Source: an uncultured Psychroflexus sp.
GTDB lineage: Bacteria > Bacteroidota > Bacteroidia > Flavobacteriales > Flavobacteriaceae
Direction: 5' to 3'
NCBI GenBank assembly: GCA_913062845.1
Contig: CAJXVZ010000009.1
Span: forward strand, 1-64,000
DNA length: 64,000 bases
Notes under the pieces: generated by a model
The model's input: only the letters and a program-made list of their open reading frames with translations
The model's database searches: none
What the model was told of the DNA's origin: nothing
Position numbers and translations under genes: made by a program
Shown here: piece after piece, positions 36,447 through 46,145 of the stretch
How positions within the stretch are numbered: position 1 is the first letter of the stretch
Layout: each line of letters begins with the position of its first letter

Positions 36447-37034
36447 ATGAGAAAAATATTAGTATTGTTAATTGCTTCGGTAACTCTTATTAGCTGTCAA
36501 CAAAAAACAGCTTATGTCAATAATCAGGAGATTATGGAAGGTTTTGACAAATTAAAAGAAGCTGAGGAAAAATTTGTACAGGAAGAAGAGGCCATGAAAG
36601 CAAAAATGGACGCCATGGTCGCTCAGAGTGGTTATCAGGACCTTGTTCAGGAATACCAGTCTAAGCAAGGAAAAATGTCCAAGTCTGAAGAAGAGGATTT
36701 GTATAATAAAATAATGCAAATTCAACAGTCTCTTGGTCAGCAACAACAAATGAATAATCAACAGTTTCAGCAACAAAAAAATTCAGAGATGGATTCTCTT
36801 GTAAATACGGTAAAGGATTTTGTAAAGACTTACGGCAAAGACAACGGATATACTTTTATCTATGGTTCAAATGAATCCGGAAATATACTTTACGGAAAAG
36901 ACGAACTCGATATCACCGAAGACGTTGTAAAAGCCTTGAATGCAAAATACCCGGTAGAATCTGAAGATGAAGCTACGGATGAAACCGCAAATGAAGCATC
37001 TGCTGAAGAGGCAGAAACGGAAACCCCAGAATAA
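36447..37034 (+). CDS. OmpH/Skp-family lipoprotein
   Basis: The 195-residue protein has a lipoprotein signal (VTLISC, Cys17) and then the Skp-like pattern AYVNNQEIMEGFDKLKEAEE. A long helical coiled-coil rich in Gln follows (about 40-115), then a short alpha/beta segment (YTFIYGSNESGNILYGKDELDIT) and a very acidic tail. Skp/OmpH proteins chaperone outer-membrane proteins in the periplasm. The lipid anchor and acidic tail distinguish it from classical Skp. It ends at a bidirectional terminator shared with the convergent gene. Confidence 0.85.
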   Translation: MRKILVLLIASVTLISCQQKTAYVNNQEIMEGFDKLKEAEEKFVQEEEAMKAKMDAMVAQSGYQDLVQEYQSKQGKMSKSEEEDLYNKIMQIQQSLGQQQQMNNQQFQQQKNSEMDSLVNTVKDFVKTYGKDNGYTFIYGSNESGNILYGKDELDITEDVVKALNAKYPVESEDEATDETANEASAEEAETETPE

Positions 37035-37053
37035 GTAAAACAACTTTTTAATG

Positions 37054-37087
37054 TAAAGCATCTTTGAGAAAATCAGAGATGCTTTTT
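37054..37087. terminator. Bidirectional intrinsic terminator
   Basis: AAAGCATCTTTGA pairs with TCAGAGATGCTTT (one G-U position) around a 5-base loop and is followed by T residues; the reverse strand also ends in T residues. It serves the OmpH-like gene and, from the other side, overlaps the stop of the convergent FG-GAP lipoprotein. Confidence 0.8.
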
Positions 37088-40000
37088 TATTTTAAAGGCT
37101 TTGCAATGAATAATAAGGATTTGTCATTATTGTTTAAAATCAATATTCCATCTTTGGTATTTACTTTAATCGCGTACAGCTTTCTTACATCACCAGCAGC
37201 CAAGAAACCAGTTCTTGATATTGGTAATAATTCGAAATTAGTTTTACTGGAATTCCATGCCATTACATGACCGTTTGAGGCATCATAGACTGTAAATTCT
37301 GCGTCGGTATCAAAATGGTTTCCTGTCAGGAAATAATAAGGGTTTCCTTCAATGTTCAAAGTAGTAAATGATCTACCGATCGAATTTTGGGTAAAATGTG
37401 GTAAGGCTATTTTAGTAAAATTATGATTGCTATTATTCAAAAGCAAAACATGTCTCAATTCATTGACTTCCAAAGTTTTAGAATCAGAATTTTCTATGAA
37501 TTTATCCCAGTTGGCTGTTGCAAAAGCTTCATAAGAATTGAAATCTTTTCTGATTTTAGGTAACTGTGATGCGATGCGCTTATAGCCTAAAAGAGGTTTG
37601 TAATTCCCTGTTTCGTCAGTTTGAAACATTAGATAATCTGTAGTTGAATTCTGGTCAAAATCACCTACTGCCATTTTCAATGGTCGCTCAGATCCGGCTT
37701 TATAAATGTTGTTCAATCCTCGGTTGCCCAACATAATATCGTTTTTGCCATCCTGATTAACATCAGCAACAAAAATACTTTCCCAAAGACCTTTTAAACC
37801 GGTAAAATCATAATTTTTGCTGATATCATTAAACCCATTGTCAAATTGAAAGACACCGGGCGCCATCCACTCCCCTACAATCAGAAGTTCAATCTTGCCA
37901 TCCTGATTCAGGTCCTCAAAAACGGCATCTGTGAGCATTCCAAGTCTTGACTCCGTTAACCATTCTTTTGTTTTGTCTAAAAACCCACCTTTTGTTTGCT
38001 TAAAAACATAAGATTTTGGCAGTTTAGGATATGTCTTTGGTTGATTCCTTGCTGCAATAAAGACATCTTCCAAACCATCTGAATCAAAATCGGCAACAAG
38101 AATTTTTGAGGTGCTTATAGCAACATCAGGAAACCTACCTCTCTCATAAGTTTGCTTTGATGGATTAAACAGATAAAGTCTCACAGGATAGTGTTCTATT
38201 GTCAGTTCATTCTCATTTGATGCAGTTCCTATCAACAGATCAAAAAAACCGTCCTGATTGGCATCTATATAGGCCAGTGTGGTGTCTTCATAATACTTAT
38301 CTAATCCGAATACTGGTACATTTATTTTTTTAAAGCTGCCACTTGAAGTTTGTTTGTAGAATTGTGTGGCCTGGTCTTTTCCGCCGGAAATAATGACGTC
38401 TTCTAAACCATCTTTGTCTGCATCAAGAACCAAAGCATCAGGTCCAAAATCACTGTAACTCCTGTCGATCAACCTATTATAATCAAACTCTGAATACGTG
38501 TTTTCCTGGTGTTTTTCAAAAGTTTGTTCAGCTTGTTTAAATAATGTCTTTTTAACTTGCTCGTGCTCAGGTTTAATTTTCGATCCAGATTTTAGTACTG
38601 TCAAAACCTGATTGACCTTTGGGTTTTTCAATACCTGAAAGGAATTGTCGGGCCAAAAAATTTCCAGGCTGTCTATATTAGCTTTGCCTAAACCAAAATG
38701 CAAACGATGCTGTGAATTTGATAAATAGCCCCGTTGAGAATTATAAATATCTGTAAGTATTTTGCCATCACTTGTGTAACAGTTTATTTTGGTATGCTGC
38801 AGTATTTCCGCTTTGTCTGTTTTTAAAATTATACTGATGAAGTTATTTTGAGTCTGACTATTTTTTAAAATATGAGCTTTACCATTAATATTATTGACGA
38901 TCAGGTCAAGTTTTCCATCATTGTTGAGGTCGGCATAGGCTGCACCGTTTGAAAACTCCGTTTGAGCATTCCATTGGTCTGAAACATCAGAGAATCTGAG
39001 TTCGCCTTCATTTTTAAAAAAGAAATTCTGAGTAGCTTCTGAAGGAATTTCTTTCAGCCAGTCTAACAGACTGATTTGCCCTTTTCTGTATTTTTCCTGA
39101 AGGGCATTAATCTCAAAATCCATATAATCCAAGTCGGTAATATTTCTATAGTATCCATTGGTGATATGAACATCTTTGAGTCCATCGTTGTCAAAATCAG
39201 CTAAAAGTGCACTCCAGCTCCAATCGGTGTTGGCTATATTATCCATGAATGCGATGTCTGAAAAAGCTGCGGGACTTTGATTGATTTGTAACACATTACG
39301 AGACAATTGAGACCCCAAACCAAAGCGTTGCATGTCTTTAAATTTTTTGACATTTGTAAGATGATTCAATTGATGTCTGCGATTTGAAGTTGCTGCCAGC
39401 ATATCCAGGACCATCAGGTCAGGTTTATCGTCGTTGTTCAAATCGGCGTAATCTGATCCCATTGAAGAGAAACTGGTGTGTTTAAAATAATGGTCTAATT
39501 CATCCTTAAACTGATGATTGCCTTGGTTGATCCAAAGCCGGTCAGGTTTGATGTAATCGTTAGCCACATAAATATCAGGTAAATTATCCTGATTAAAGTC
39601 AGCAATTACCGCGCTCAAACCATAAGCATCATCGAGTATACCGGCATTTTCTGAAACATCCTCATATCTCCCGTTTTTCAACACATAATACCGGTCTGAA
39701 ATGTAGCTGTAATCCTGCAATTTTTCCTGACTAAAGCTGCCATCTTCATTTTGTTTCACACGAATGTTGTTGGCATTGTTCATGTCTTTGGGATGATTTA
39801 AGACATAGACTTCATAGGTATTGTCATTATCAGCATCCAAAAAATAAGCCTGAACAGAATACCCTGCATCATCCAGGCCGTATTCAGCTGCTTTTTCTGT
39901 AAATGTGCTGTTACCATTATTGATATAAAGCAGGTTTTTCCGCTTATCAACTTCCTGAACCACAGATCGACAAACATAGATATCCAGAAACCCATCTTTG

Positions 40001-40392
40001 TTGATGTCTATCATATTGACACCGGTTTTAAATCCGCCTTTATTTTCAAGACCGGCCTTTACAGTGATGTCTTCAAATACAAAATTTCCTTTATTAAGAT
40101 AAAGCCTGTCCTGAATTGTATTGCCTACAAAATAAATATCCTGTAAACCATCATTATTGATATCTCCAACGGCGACGCCACCACCATTATACAGGTATTG
40201 ATAGTACAGAAAGTTAAAAGATTCTGTTTCATCTATGGTATTGGCAAAACTGATCTTCGTATGTTCTGTTGAGAGTTTTTCAAAATTTTTTTGTGAAGGC
40301 TGCTGCCTTTCGTCTTCAGCTTTTTCATTGTCACAGGACAGGGTAGCGACACAAAAAAATATTGAAAAAAGTATGTATAATATTCGGTTCAT
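37087..40392 (-). CDS. FG-GAP/VCBS-repeat lipoprotein with ASPIC/UnbV domain (second copy)
   Basis: The protein has 1101 residues and a lipoprotein signal (VATLSC). Its architecture is the same as that of the protein encoded at 9932-13432: calcium-binding blades with D-x-N-x-D-G-x-x-D motifs (DINNDGLQDIYF, DLNNDGKLDLIV), an UnbV domain near 540-610 (SQHRLHFGLGKANIDSLEIFWPD), then more blades. Shared segments such as FLYYQYLYNGGGVAVGD show that the two are paralogues. This one stands without a SusC/SusD pair, so its partner must lie elsewhere or it acts independently. Confidence 0.88.
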   Translation of the reverse strand: MNRILYILFSIFFCVATLSCDNEKAEDERQQPSQKNFEKLSTEHTKISFANTIDETESFNFLYYQYLYNGGGVAVGDINNDGLQDIYFVGNTIQDRLYLNKGNFVFEDITVKAGLENKGGFKTGVNMIDINKDGFLDIYVCRSVVQEVDKRKNLLYINNGNSTFTEKAAEYGLDDAGYSVQAYFLDADNDNTYEVYVLNHPKDMNNANNIRVKQNEDGSFSQEKLQDYSYISDRYYVLKNGRYEDVSENAGILDDAYGLSAVIADFNQDNLPDIYVANDYIKPDRLWINQGNHQFKDELDHYFKHTSFSSMGSDYADLNNDDKPDLMVLDMLAATSNRRHQLNHLTNVKKFKDMQRFGLGSQLSRNVLQINQSPAAFSDIAFMDNIANTDWSWSALLADFDNDGLKDVHITNGYYRNITDLDYMDFEINALQEKYRKGQISLLDWLKEIPSEATQNFFFKNEGELRFSDVSDQWNAQTEFSNGAAYADLNNDGKLDLIVNNINGKAHILKNSQTQNNFISIILKTDKAEILQHTKINCYTSDGKILTDIYNSQRGYLSNSQHRLHFGLGKANIDSLEIFWPDNSFQVLKNPKVNQVLTVLKSGSKIKPEHEQVKKTLFKQAEQTFEKHQENTYSEFDYNRLIDRSYSDFGPDALVLDADKDGLEDVIISGGKDQATQFYKQTSSGSFKKINVPVFGLDKYYEDTTLAYIDANQDGFFDLLIGTASNENELTIEHYPVRLYLFNPSKQTYERGRFPDVAISTSKILVADFDSDGLEDVFIAARNQPKTYPKLPKSYVFKQTKGGFLDKTKEWLTESRLGMLTDAVFEDLNQDGKIELLIVGEWMAPGVFQFDNGFNDISKNYDFTGLKGLWESIFVADVNQDGKNDIMLGNRGLNNIYKAGSERPLKMAVGDFDQNSTTDYLMFQTDETGNYKPLLGYKRIASQLPKIRKDFNSYEAFATANWDKFIENSDSKTLEVNELRHVLLLNNSNHNFTKIALPHFTQNSIGRSFTTLNIEGNPYYFLTGNHFDTDAEFTVYDASNGHVMAWNSSKTNFELLPISRTGFLAAGDVRKLYAIKVNTKDGILILNNNDKSLLFIAKPLK

Positions 40393-40546
40393 TTTAGCTC
40401 TATAAATTGGTTTAAAGATAGGAAGTTTGTTTTATAAAACAGGAAGTTAAACTCGTTCATTATTGGGATTACATTTAAACTATAAGTTTAATCTTTGCGT
40501 TTTTGCGTCGTTGCGTTAAATAAAAATTCTTCTCTATATTTACCAC

Positions 40547-41077
40547 ATGAACCTTATCGATGTATTTGTTGGAGTTATTTTGTTACTGGGCTTTTACTCC
40601 GGTTTTAAAAAGGGACTTATCGTAGAACTTACATCTTTTGTAGGATTAATTTTAGGTGTTTTAGGTGCTTATTATATGACAAAACACCACGGATTATATA
40701 TTGGCCAGTGGCTGAAATGGGAACCTGAGTATATAAAAATACTGACTTTTTTGATAAGTTTCATACTCATCATCATTATAGTATCTCTTATTGGTAAAGG
40801 AATCACTAAACTTATGGACCTGGTTGCACTAGGTACCATCAATAAAATTCTTGGTGGAATATTTGGACTTTTAAAATTAGCTTTGATTTTAAGTGTTTTG
40901 ATGCTGCTTTTTAATTTGATAAATGCTGAAGTCAAAATTGTGGATGAGCAAACGCTGGATGAGTCACTCTCCTACCCTATTCTCAATAGTTTATCAGAAA
41001 GTGTCTGGACGAGATTAGTGGATTTGAGTCAGGAACACAAAGAAACTATAGATCAATTACCAGACATTAATGAGTAA
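40547..41077 (+). CDS. cvpA: CvpA-family membrane protein
   Basis: The 176-residue protein has four hydrophobic segments and the CvpA start MNLIDVFVGVILLLGFYSGFKKGLI, given here as MNLIDVFV and YSGFKKGLI. CvpA in enterobacteria is linked with colicin V export and envelope stress; the role in Bacteroidota is not known. It is intact and its last 21 bases overlap the convergent end of the damaged response-regulator gene. Confidence 0.88.
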   Translation: MNLIDVFVGVILLLGFYSGFKKGLIVELTSFVGLILGVLGAYYMTKHHGLYIGQWLKWEPEYIKILTFLISFILIIIIVSLIGKGITKLMDLVALGTINKILGGIFGLLKLALILSVLMLLFNLINAEVKIVDEQTLDESLSYPILNSLSESVWTRLVDLSQEHKETIDQLPDINE

Positions 41078-41706
41078 ATTATAATTCTTTATTGTATTTT
41101 TTTCTGATAGCTCAGCTTTTGAGTTAATTTCGAGCGTATTATATATGTTTTTAATGTGACTTCTAACTGTATCCAGAGAGATAAATAAGTCTGCCGCAAT
41201 CATTTTATAGCTTTTTCCATTCACAATGCCATTTACAATCTCCTGTTGTCTTTCAGTAAGGATCTTACTGGGTTTTGGTGCATAGAAATTCGCTATTTTT
41301 CTGGCAATAGCCGGTGAAATGTAGGAACCACCTTCCGCTACTACATCAATAGCTTCCTTTATTTTTGTGAGTGATATTCGCTTAGAGACATATGAGCATG
41401 CACCTGCACTCAAAGCTTTAAATATCATATCGGTCTCTTCAAATGTGGTCAAAATGATTACATCCAGTGCTGGTTTTAATTTTTTAATAAAAGGCAAAGA
41501 TTCTACACCGGTTTTACCCGGAAGCTGAATGTCTAAAAGTAAAATAAAATCCTCCTCTTTTTCCACTTCTAACCAGGATATAAAATCTTCAGTATTGTTA
41601 AATGTTTTCAGGACTTTGATGCCTTCAGTTGAATTTAAAAAGGTGATCAGGCTATCCATAATGACTAGATCATCTTCAACGATAACGATATTTTTTTTAG
41701 GTTCAA
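41057..41706 (-). pseudogene. LuxR/NarL-type response regulator, 5' end disrupted
   Basis: From the internal ATG at 41659 the frame encodes 200 residues with the phospho-acceptor strand LLLDIQLPGKTG, the LTTFEETD segment and a C-terminal LuxR helix-turn-helix (LTERQQEIVNGIVNGKSYKMIA, given as LTERQQEIVNG and GKSYKMIA). The same frame continues upstream into IVIVEDDLVI, which is the missing first strand and acidic pocket, but it has no start codon. A TTG start (MNLKKN-) exists in another frame and would join if the A8 run (T8 at 41691-41698) had one more base. So the gene is probably frameshifted. The C-terminus is also odd. It would have been partner of the adjacent kinase. Confidence 0.75.
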
Positions 41707-41758
41707 AACGGCTGTTGATTTGTTTTTCAAACTATAACAAAATGTATTAATACTAACT

Positions 41759-41772
41759 CACATTATCATGTG
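41759..41772 (-). promoter_or_regulatory. CACAT-N4-ATGTG site A (response-regulator promoter)
   Basis: CACATGATAATGTG on the minus strand lies between the kinase stop and the response-regulator start. Exactly 23 bases downstream is ATAGTTTGA, a -7-like element at the same distance as in sites B and C, suggesting an autoregulated promoter. Confidence 0.68.
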
Positions 41773-41776
41773 AAAT

Positions 41777-44700
41777 TCAAATATGTTGAGGCAAGGATAA
41801 TTCTATTTTAAAACCGTTTGAGGTATCAAACAACAATTGAGCATTCATATGTTCAGATCGCATTTTCATATTCGCAAGCCCTTGACCGGTACTTTTCCTT
41901 GTAGACTTTATGTTTCCATCGTCCTGAATATAAAACCTGTACATGCCGTTCTTATAGGTCATCAGTACGTTGACTTTTTTGGCATTAGAATGCTTAAGAA
42001 CATTGGTTATAGTTTCCTTAAAGATCAAAAATAAATTCCTGCGATAGTTCAGATTCAGTTTTTTTTGAGCCTTGTATACCTTCTGTTTTTACTTCAAATT
42101 CTATTCCGGATGGCAATAGATATTCTTCGGCGTATTCCTACATACGTTCAATCAAATCTTGTACATTGTCCTTTCTGCTGTCTATACTCCAGACAAAATC
42201 TCTCATGTGGGCTATTGTATTTCGGCTCAGTTGCGTCAATCTTTTGAGTTTTTTCTTTTCCGATTGACTTTTTGCCTGCATTTCCAGCATTTCTGTTTGC
42301 ATAGCAAGTCCGGTCAACATTGAGCCCACATCATCGTGAAGTTCACTTGAAATCTCGCTCCTAAGCCTTTCAATAGCAAGGGCTTGCTGAAGTCTGTATT
42401 GAAAAATACTGTAAATGATGACACCTATGAAAAGGATAAGGATTAAAATAAACCACCAGGTCTTATAGAAAATCTGTTCTACACGTATAGGAATTTCTAA
42501 ACCGGCTTTACTTTGATTCCCATTGATATTTACACCATTTATTCTAAGAACATATTCTCCTGCAGGCAATTGATTGTATCTGATACTGTTGGCATTGCCT
42601 TGAAAAAACCATTTGTTTTCAAAACCTTCCATCATAGCATAATAGGTGTAGTTGTTGGCATCAAAATAATCTGGCACAGACCAATCAACTTTCAAATTGA
42701 TTTCATAAGGAGACAATACAACAGGCTTGTTTTCAAGCTTTGTTAATTTAATGAGCGTATCCTTTTGCTTATTAAAAAATTCAAGCTGTGTAAAATTTAA
42801 AGCTGGCAATGCTTTTTTCTGGGATAGGTTACCAATTGAAAATTTGGTAATGCCGTTTAAGCCACCAAAATAAAAGTCCCCATTTTGTACTTTATAAGCA
42901 GAGGTATAATTGAATTCATTATTGGATAATCCATCCTTTTCGAAGTAATTTTGGATGCCCTTAGTTTTCAAATTAATACGACTTAAACCATTATAAGTTG
43001 CTGCGATAATTTGATTTTCACCTGCAGGTAATACAGAAACGACATTATTGTCACATAGCCCGATTTGTGTATCTATAATTTGAAGACTATTATCATTCAG
43101 ATCCAATACATTAATGCCACCACCAAAAGTACCTATGAAAAGTTTCTCATTAACTTCCTTAAGACATAATATGGAATTTTTACTTAAAGATGGTGATGTG
43201 GTGATATTATATTGAGCTTCTATTTTACCGTTTAAGTTTAGCTTTATAAGGCCATGACTTCTGGTACCAACCCAGATAATGTCCGGGTTTTTCTTACTTT
43301 GTAATAAAGTTTTGAGGATATAATCATTTTTTGGCTTTTCCTTAAAAACAGGCTTATAAGCTTTTGTTTTTTGATCAACCTTAATTAATCGGGAAAGCGT
43401 ATATCCCATCAACAAAGAGTCATTATTTAAAGTGGTTAGTGGATTGGATTTCGTTTCGTTAAGAAAAGGATTAAACTGATTGAAAATCAATAATTCATTA
43501 GTATCAAAATTAATTTCAATCAGAGAATTAGTGACTGTAAATGCACGATTGTTTATGGTATCAGATACAAAAAATCGAGCGTCTTTAAGTCGTTCATCAC
43601 TTTCAGCTATATCAATACTCTGTGTTTCGCCTGACGTCTTTATTTGATACAGTCGATTTTCAGTTTCACACATGGCCACAACGTCTCCGTTTTTTAAGCT
43701 AAAAATGTTTCTGAAACTAATGCCCCATTCTGCATCCGGACGGTGAAGTAATTTTTGAAAATTTTGTGGAATTAACTTCACTTTAATGAGGCCATTATCG
43801 GTGCTTATCCACAACAGGTTAGAATAATCTACATAGACTGAAGTGATATCTGAAGAATTTAAAACACTTCCAATTTCTGCTGTATAGTCAAAAACATCAC
43901 CTGAAGGACTACGGTAGAAAACGGCTTTTTTTCCCGTAAACCATACACCACCTTCTTTATCCTCTACGGCATTATAAAAAACCGAAGGGTGATTTATTAA
44001 ATTGTATTCAAATTCAAAACCATTATAAACATCTACTCCACCTTTGGTTTCAGAAAAATAATAGTGTCGGTCTTTAGAGTCAAAGAAAGACTCTCCGTAG
44101 TGAATAGTCTTACCATACCAGTCATAGGTATCTAAAATGTCTTGATGTAAAAGCTCACCATCCAGACTGAATAAAGACAGACCATAGTTCACTGTTGTCC
44201 AGCACACATGATTGGATTTTGTAATATCTATAGAAGTAAAACCTGCGCTATTTCGGGTTAATGATTTTATCTTTTGAAATGACTTTCCATCATACTTGAT
44301 GAGATGTTGAGCCTTTTGATTATTGATAGGATGATCTAATACAATCCATAAATTATTCGTTTTATCCAAAGCAATATCGAGGACTTAACCTTTTAAAGCT
44401 TTTTCGAGTCCTTCTATTTGCTCAAGCTTTTCAGTATCGAGATTTAATGAAAACAATTTATGATTAGCGATATACCACAGCTTGTTGGTTGTACTTTGAT
44501 ATTCAAAATCTAATATGTCTTCGTAAGGAATAAAATTAGGATTGTTACGGCTATTGTTAAAGGTCTTGAAAGTATTACCATCATACTTGGCGATACCCTG
44601 TGAAGTTCCAAACCACATGAATCCCTTTTGATCCTGTACAATAGAATTAACGTGCCTAAAGTTAAGACCGTCATTCGTATTCAGGGTTTTTAGCCTAACA

Positions 44701-44777
44701 GTGTTTTGAGCAAAAAGGTAAGATGTACACGGGAATAAACCTATACAAATGATCAGTAAAACAGCTCTAACATTCAC
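41777..44777 (-). pseudogene. Propeller-type sensor histidine kinase, three lesions
   Basis: Joined across its lesions this is a kinase of about 1000 residues. It has a signal peptide (CTSYLFAQ), two-component-regulator propeller repeats (GLNFRHVNSIVQDQKGFMWF, shown as GLNFRHVNSI), a Y_Y_Y domain, one membrane helix (WWFILILILFIGVIIYSIF), a HisKA_3 domain with SSELHDDVGSM, and an HATPase domain (FKETITNVLKHSNAKKV, GQGLANMKMR). Lesions are an in-frame TAA at 44385-44387 (reading resumes immediately), an in-frame TAG at 42138-42140, and a one-base shift in the T8 run at 42059-42066. Such proteins sense sugars or other ligands in Bacteroidota. The gene is divergent from the 45006 cluster. Confidence 0.88.
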
Positions 44778-44924
44778 AATTATAGATTTTTCGCTATCAA
44801 ATATACCATTTCTATTCTATTCAATTTGTCTTACCTGATATTATTTGATGAACAATAGGTTGGCTATAAAATTAGATATATATCAATAAAAAGGCTTTTT
44901 AATTTAATAGGTCATCTAAATAAC

Positions 44925-44938
44925 CACATTTATATGTG
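44925..44938 (+). promoter_or_regulatory. CACAT-N4-ATGTG site B with spaced -7 element
   Basis: CACATTTATATGTG, preceded by aac and followed by attg, is followed 23 bases later by CTAAATTGC (44962-44970), 36 bases before the small membrane protein start. The flanks and the spacing equal those at site C. Confidence 0.72.
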
Positions 44939-45005
44939 ATTGTCATAATATTATTTCTTGGCTAAATTGCAATTATAATTATTAACCCATCTAAAATTTA
45001 GTCTC

Positions 45006-45176
45006 ATGAAAACACTTTCTTTTAAAATGACAGATGTTCTTTACTTTTTTGTATTCCTAAGTTTGGCTGTTTGTTTATTCTATGTACTTCTTAAACTTCC
45101 TGAATGGATCGAGGCCTTCAAAGCATTATCAATAGCCGCTGAGATGCCCGATATTGAATACATCGCAGGAAATTAA
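45006..45176 (+). CDS. Small single-pass membrane protein (56 residues)
   Basis: The frame starts MKTLSFKMTDV and has one strong membrane helix (about 12-31) followed by an amphipathic, acidic C-terminus (LPEWIEAFKALSIAAEMPD). It is intact, unlike the long genes around it. It lies directly downstream of site B and its -7-like element, which supports expression. I do not recognise a family. It is probably the first gene transcribed in the regulated cluster. Confidence 0.6.
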   Translation: MKTLSFKMTDVLYFFVFLSLAVCLFYVLLKLPEWIEAFKALSIAAEMPDIEYIAGN

Positions 45177-45258
45177 AATTCTACAAAAGATGAAATTAAA
45201 CCTCTGTTTTCTTCTAAAATCTTGCAAAGCATAAGGTTTATAACATTTCATTAACAAC

Positions 45259-45272
45259 CACATCAACATGTG
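45259..45272 (+). promoter_or_regulatory. CACAT-N4-ATGTG site C with spaced -7 element
   Basis: CACATCAACATGTG with the same flanks as site B (aac before, attg after) is followed 23 bases later by CTAAATTGC (45296-45304), 29 bases before the start of the next gene. The repeat of both sequence and spacing makes chance unlikely. Confidence 0.72.
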
Positions 45273-45333
45273 ATTGGCTAACAAAATGAACTTATCTAAA
45301 TTGCTAACAATTAAATAACTAAAACCTAATATC

Positions 45334-46059
45334 ATGAAAAAACTATTGATTTTACTAATGATTTTCCCTCTTATGGCTTTTGCACAGGAGGTAGAAGAGC
45401 GAATTATGACCATGACCGAATTCAAGATTAAACAAGGTCACGGAGCTCAATTTAAGGATGGTGTAAAAAAATGGAAAGAATGTTACACCAATGATGGTGG
45501 AGAAAATACCTGGGGCTTTTGGTCTAGAATGTAAGGAGAAGGAACTGTATATGGCCTTACGGGTTTTATGGATAACTGGGCTGAAATGGATGAAACCGAC
45601 GAGGCCGGCAAAGATTGCTATTCCATTGTCATGAACTTCATCATGCCTCATGTTGAATCTGTTACAAGTAACATGGCCAGAACCTTACCCGATTGGAGCA
45701 AAAGATTAGCTCCTGAAGAAATGAAACTGACCTGGGTCACCTATTTCAAGGTAGAAGACACGGGAGATTTTTCTGATGTGATTAAAGAGGTCTCAGCAAC
45801 GATGACCAAAGTAGAAGGAGAACCAAGAAGATATTGGTACAGACTGATAGGCGGTGACAGAGATAATGCCGATTATATGGTGTCCGGTATTTATAAAAAC
45901 TGGGCTGAATTGGACATAGATAGAGATAGCCCTTATGAAATGTATGTGAAAGAAAAAGGCGAAGAAAAAGCTATGGAAATGGATAAATTATGGGACTCTG
46001 CCGGCGTAGAATCCTGGTCGTATATCTGGGTGTACGATGAAGAATTATCTAAAAGTTGA
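45334..46059 (+). pseudogene. Secreted protein with duplicated domain, in-frame stop
   Basis: One frame of 241 codons is interrupted by TAA at 45532-45534 (probably from CAA) and then continues. After a signal peptide (MIFPLMAFAQ) there are two related halves: one has WGFWSRM...VYGLTGFMDNWAEMDE (residues 60-90), the other YWYRLIGG...YMVSGIYKNWAELDID (about 165-205). Each looks like a dimeric alpha/beta-barrel unit of the kind seen in antibiotic-biosynthesis-monooxygenase-like proteins, but I cannot name a family. It is under site C, first of a plus-strand run of damaged genes. Confidence 0.75.
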
Positions 46060-46145
46060 TAACTACCAATTTTCTATATATTTAAGAATAGGTCTGACTG
46101 TTTATTTGAATGGTCCGGCCTATTTATTAGTTTATTCAAGTTTGT

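Noticed and set aside
45355-45651. Antisense frame across the duplicated-domain gene
   Set aside because: It covers the nonsense codon by chance; the plus frame has the signal peptide and the duplicated motif.
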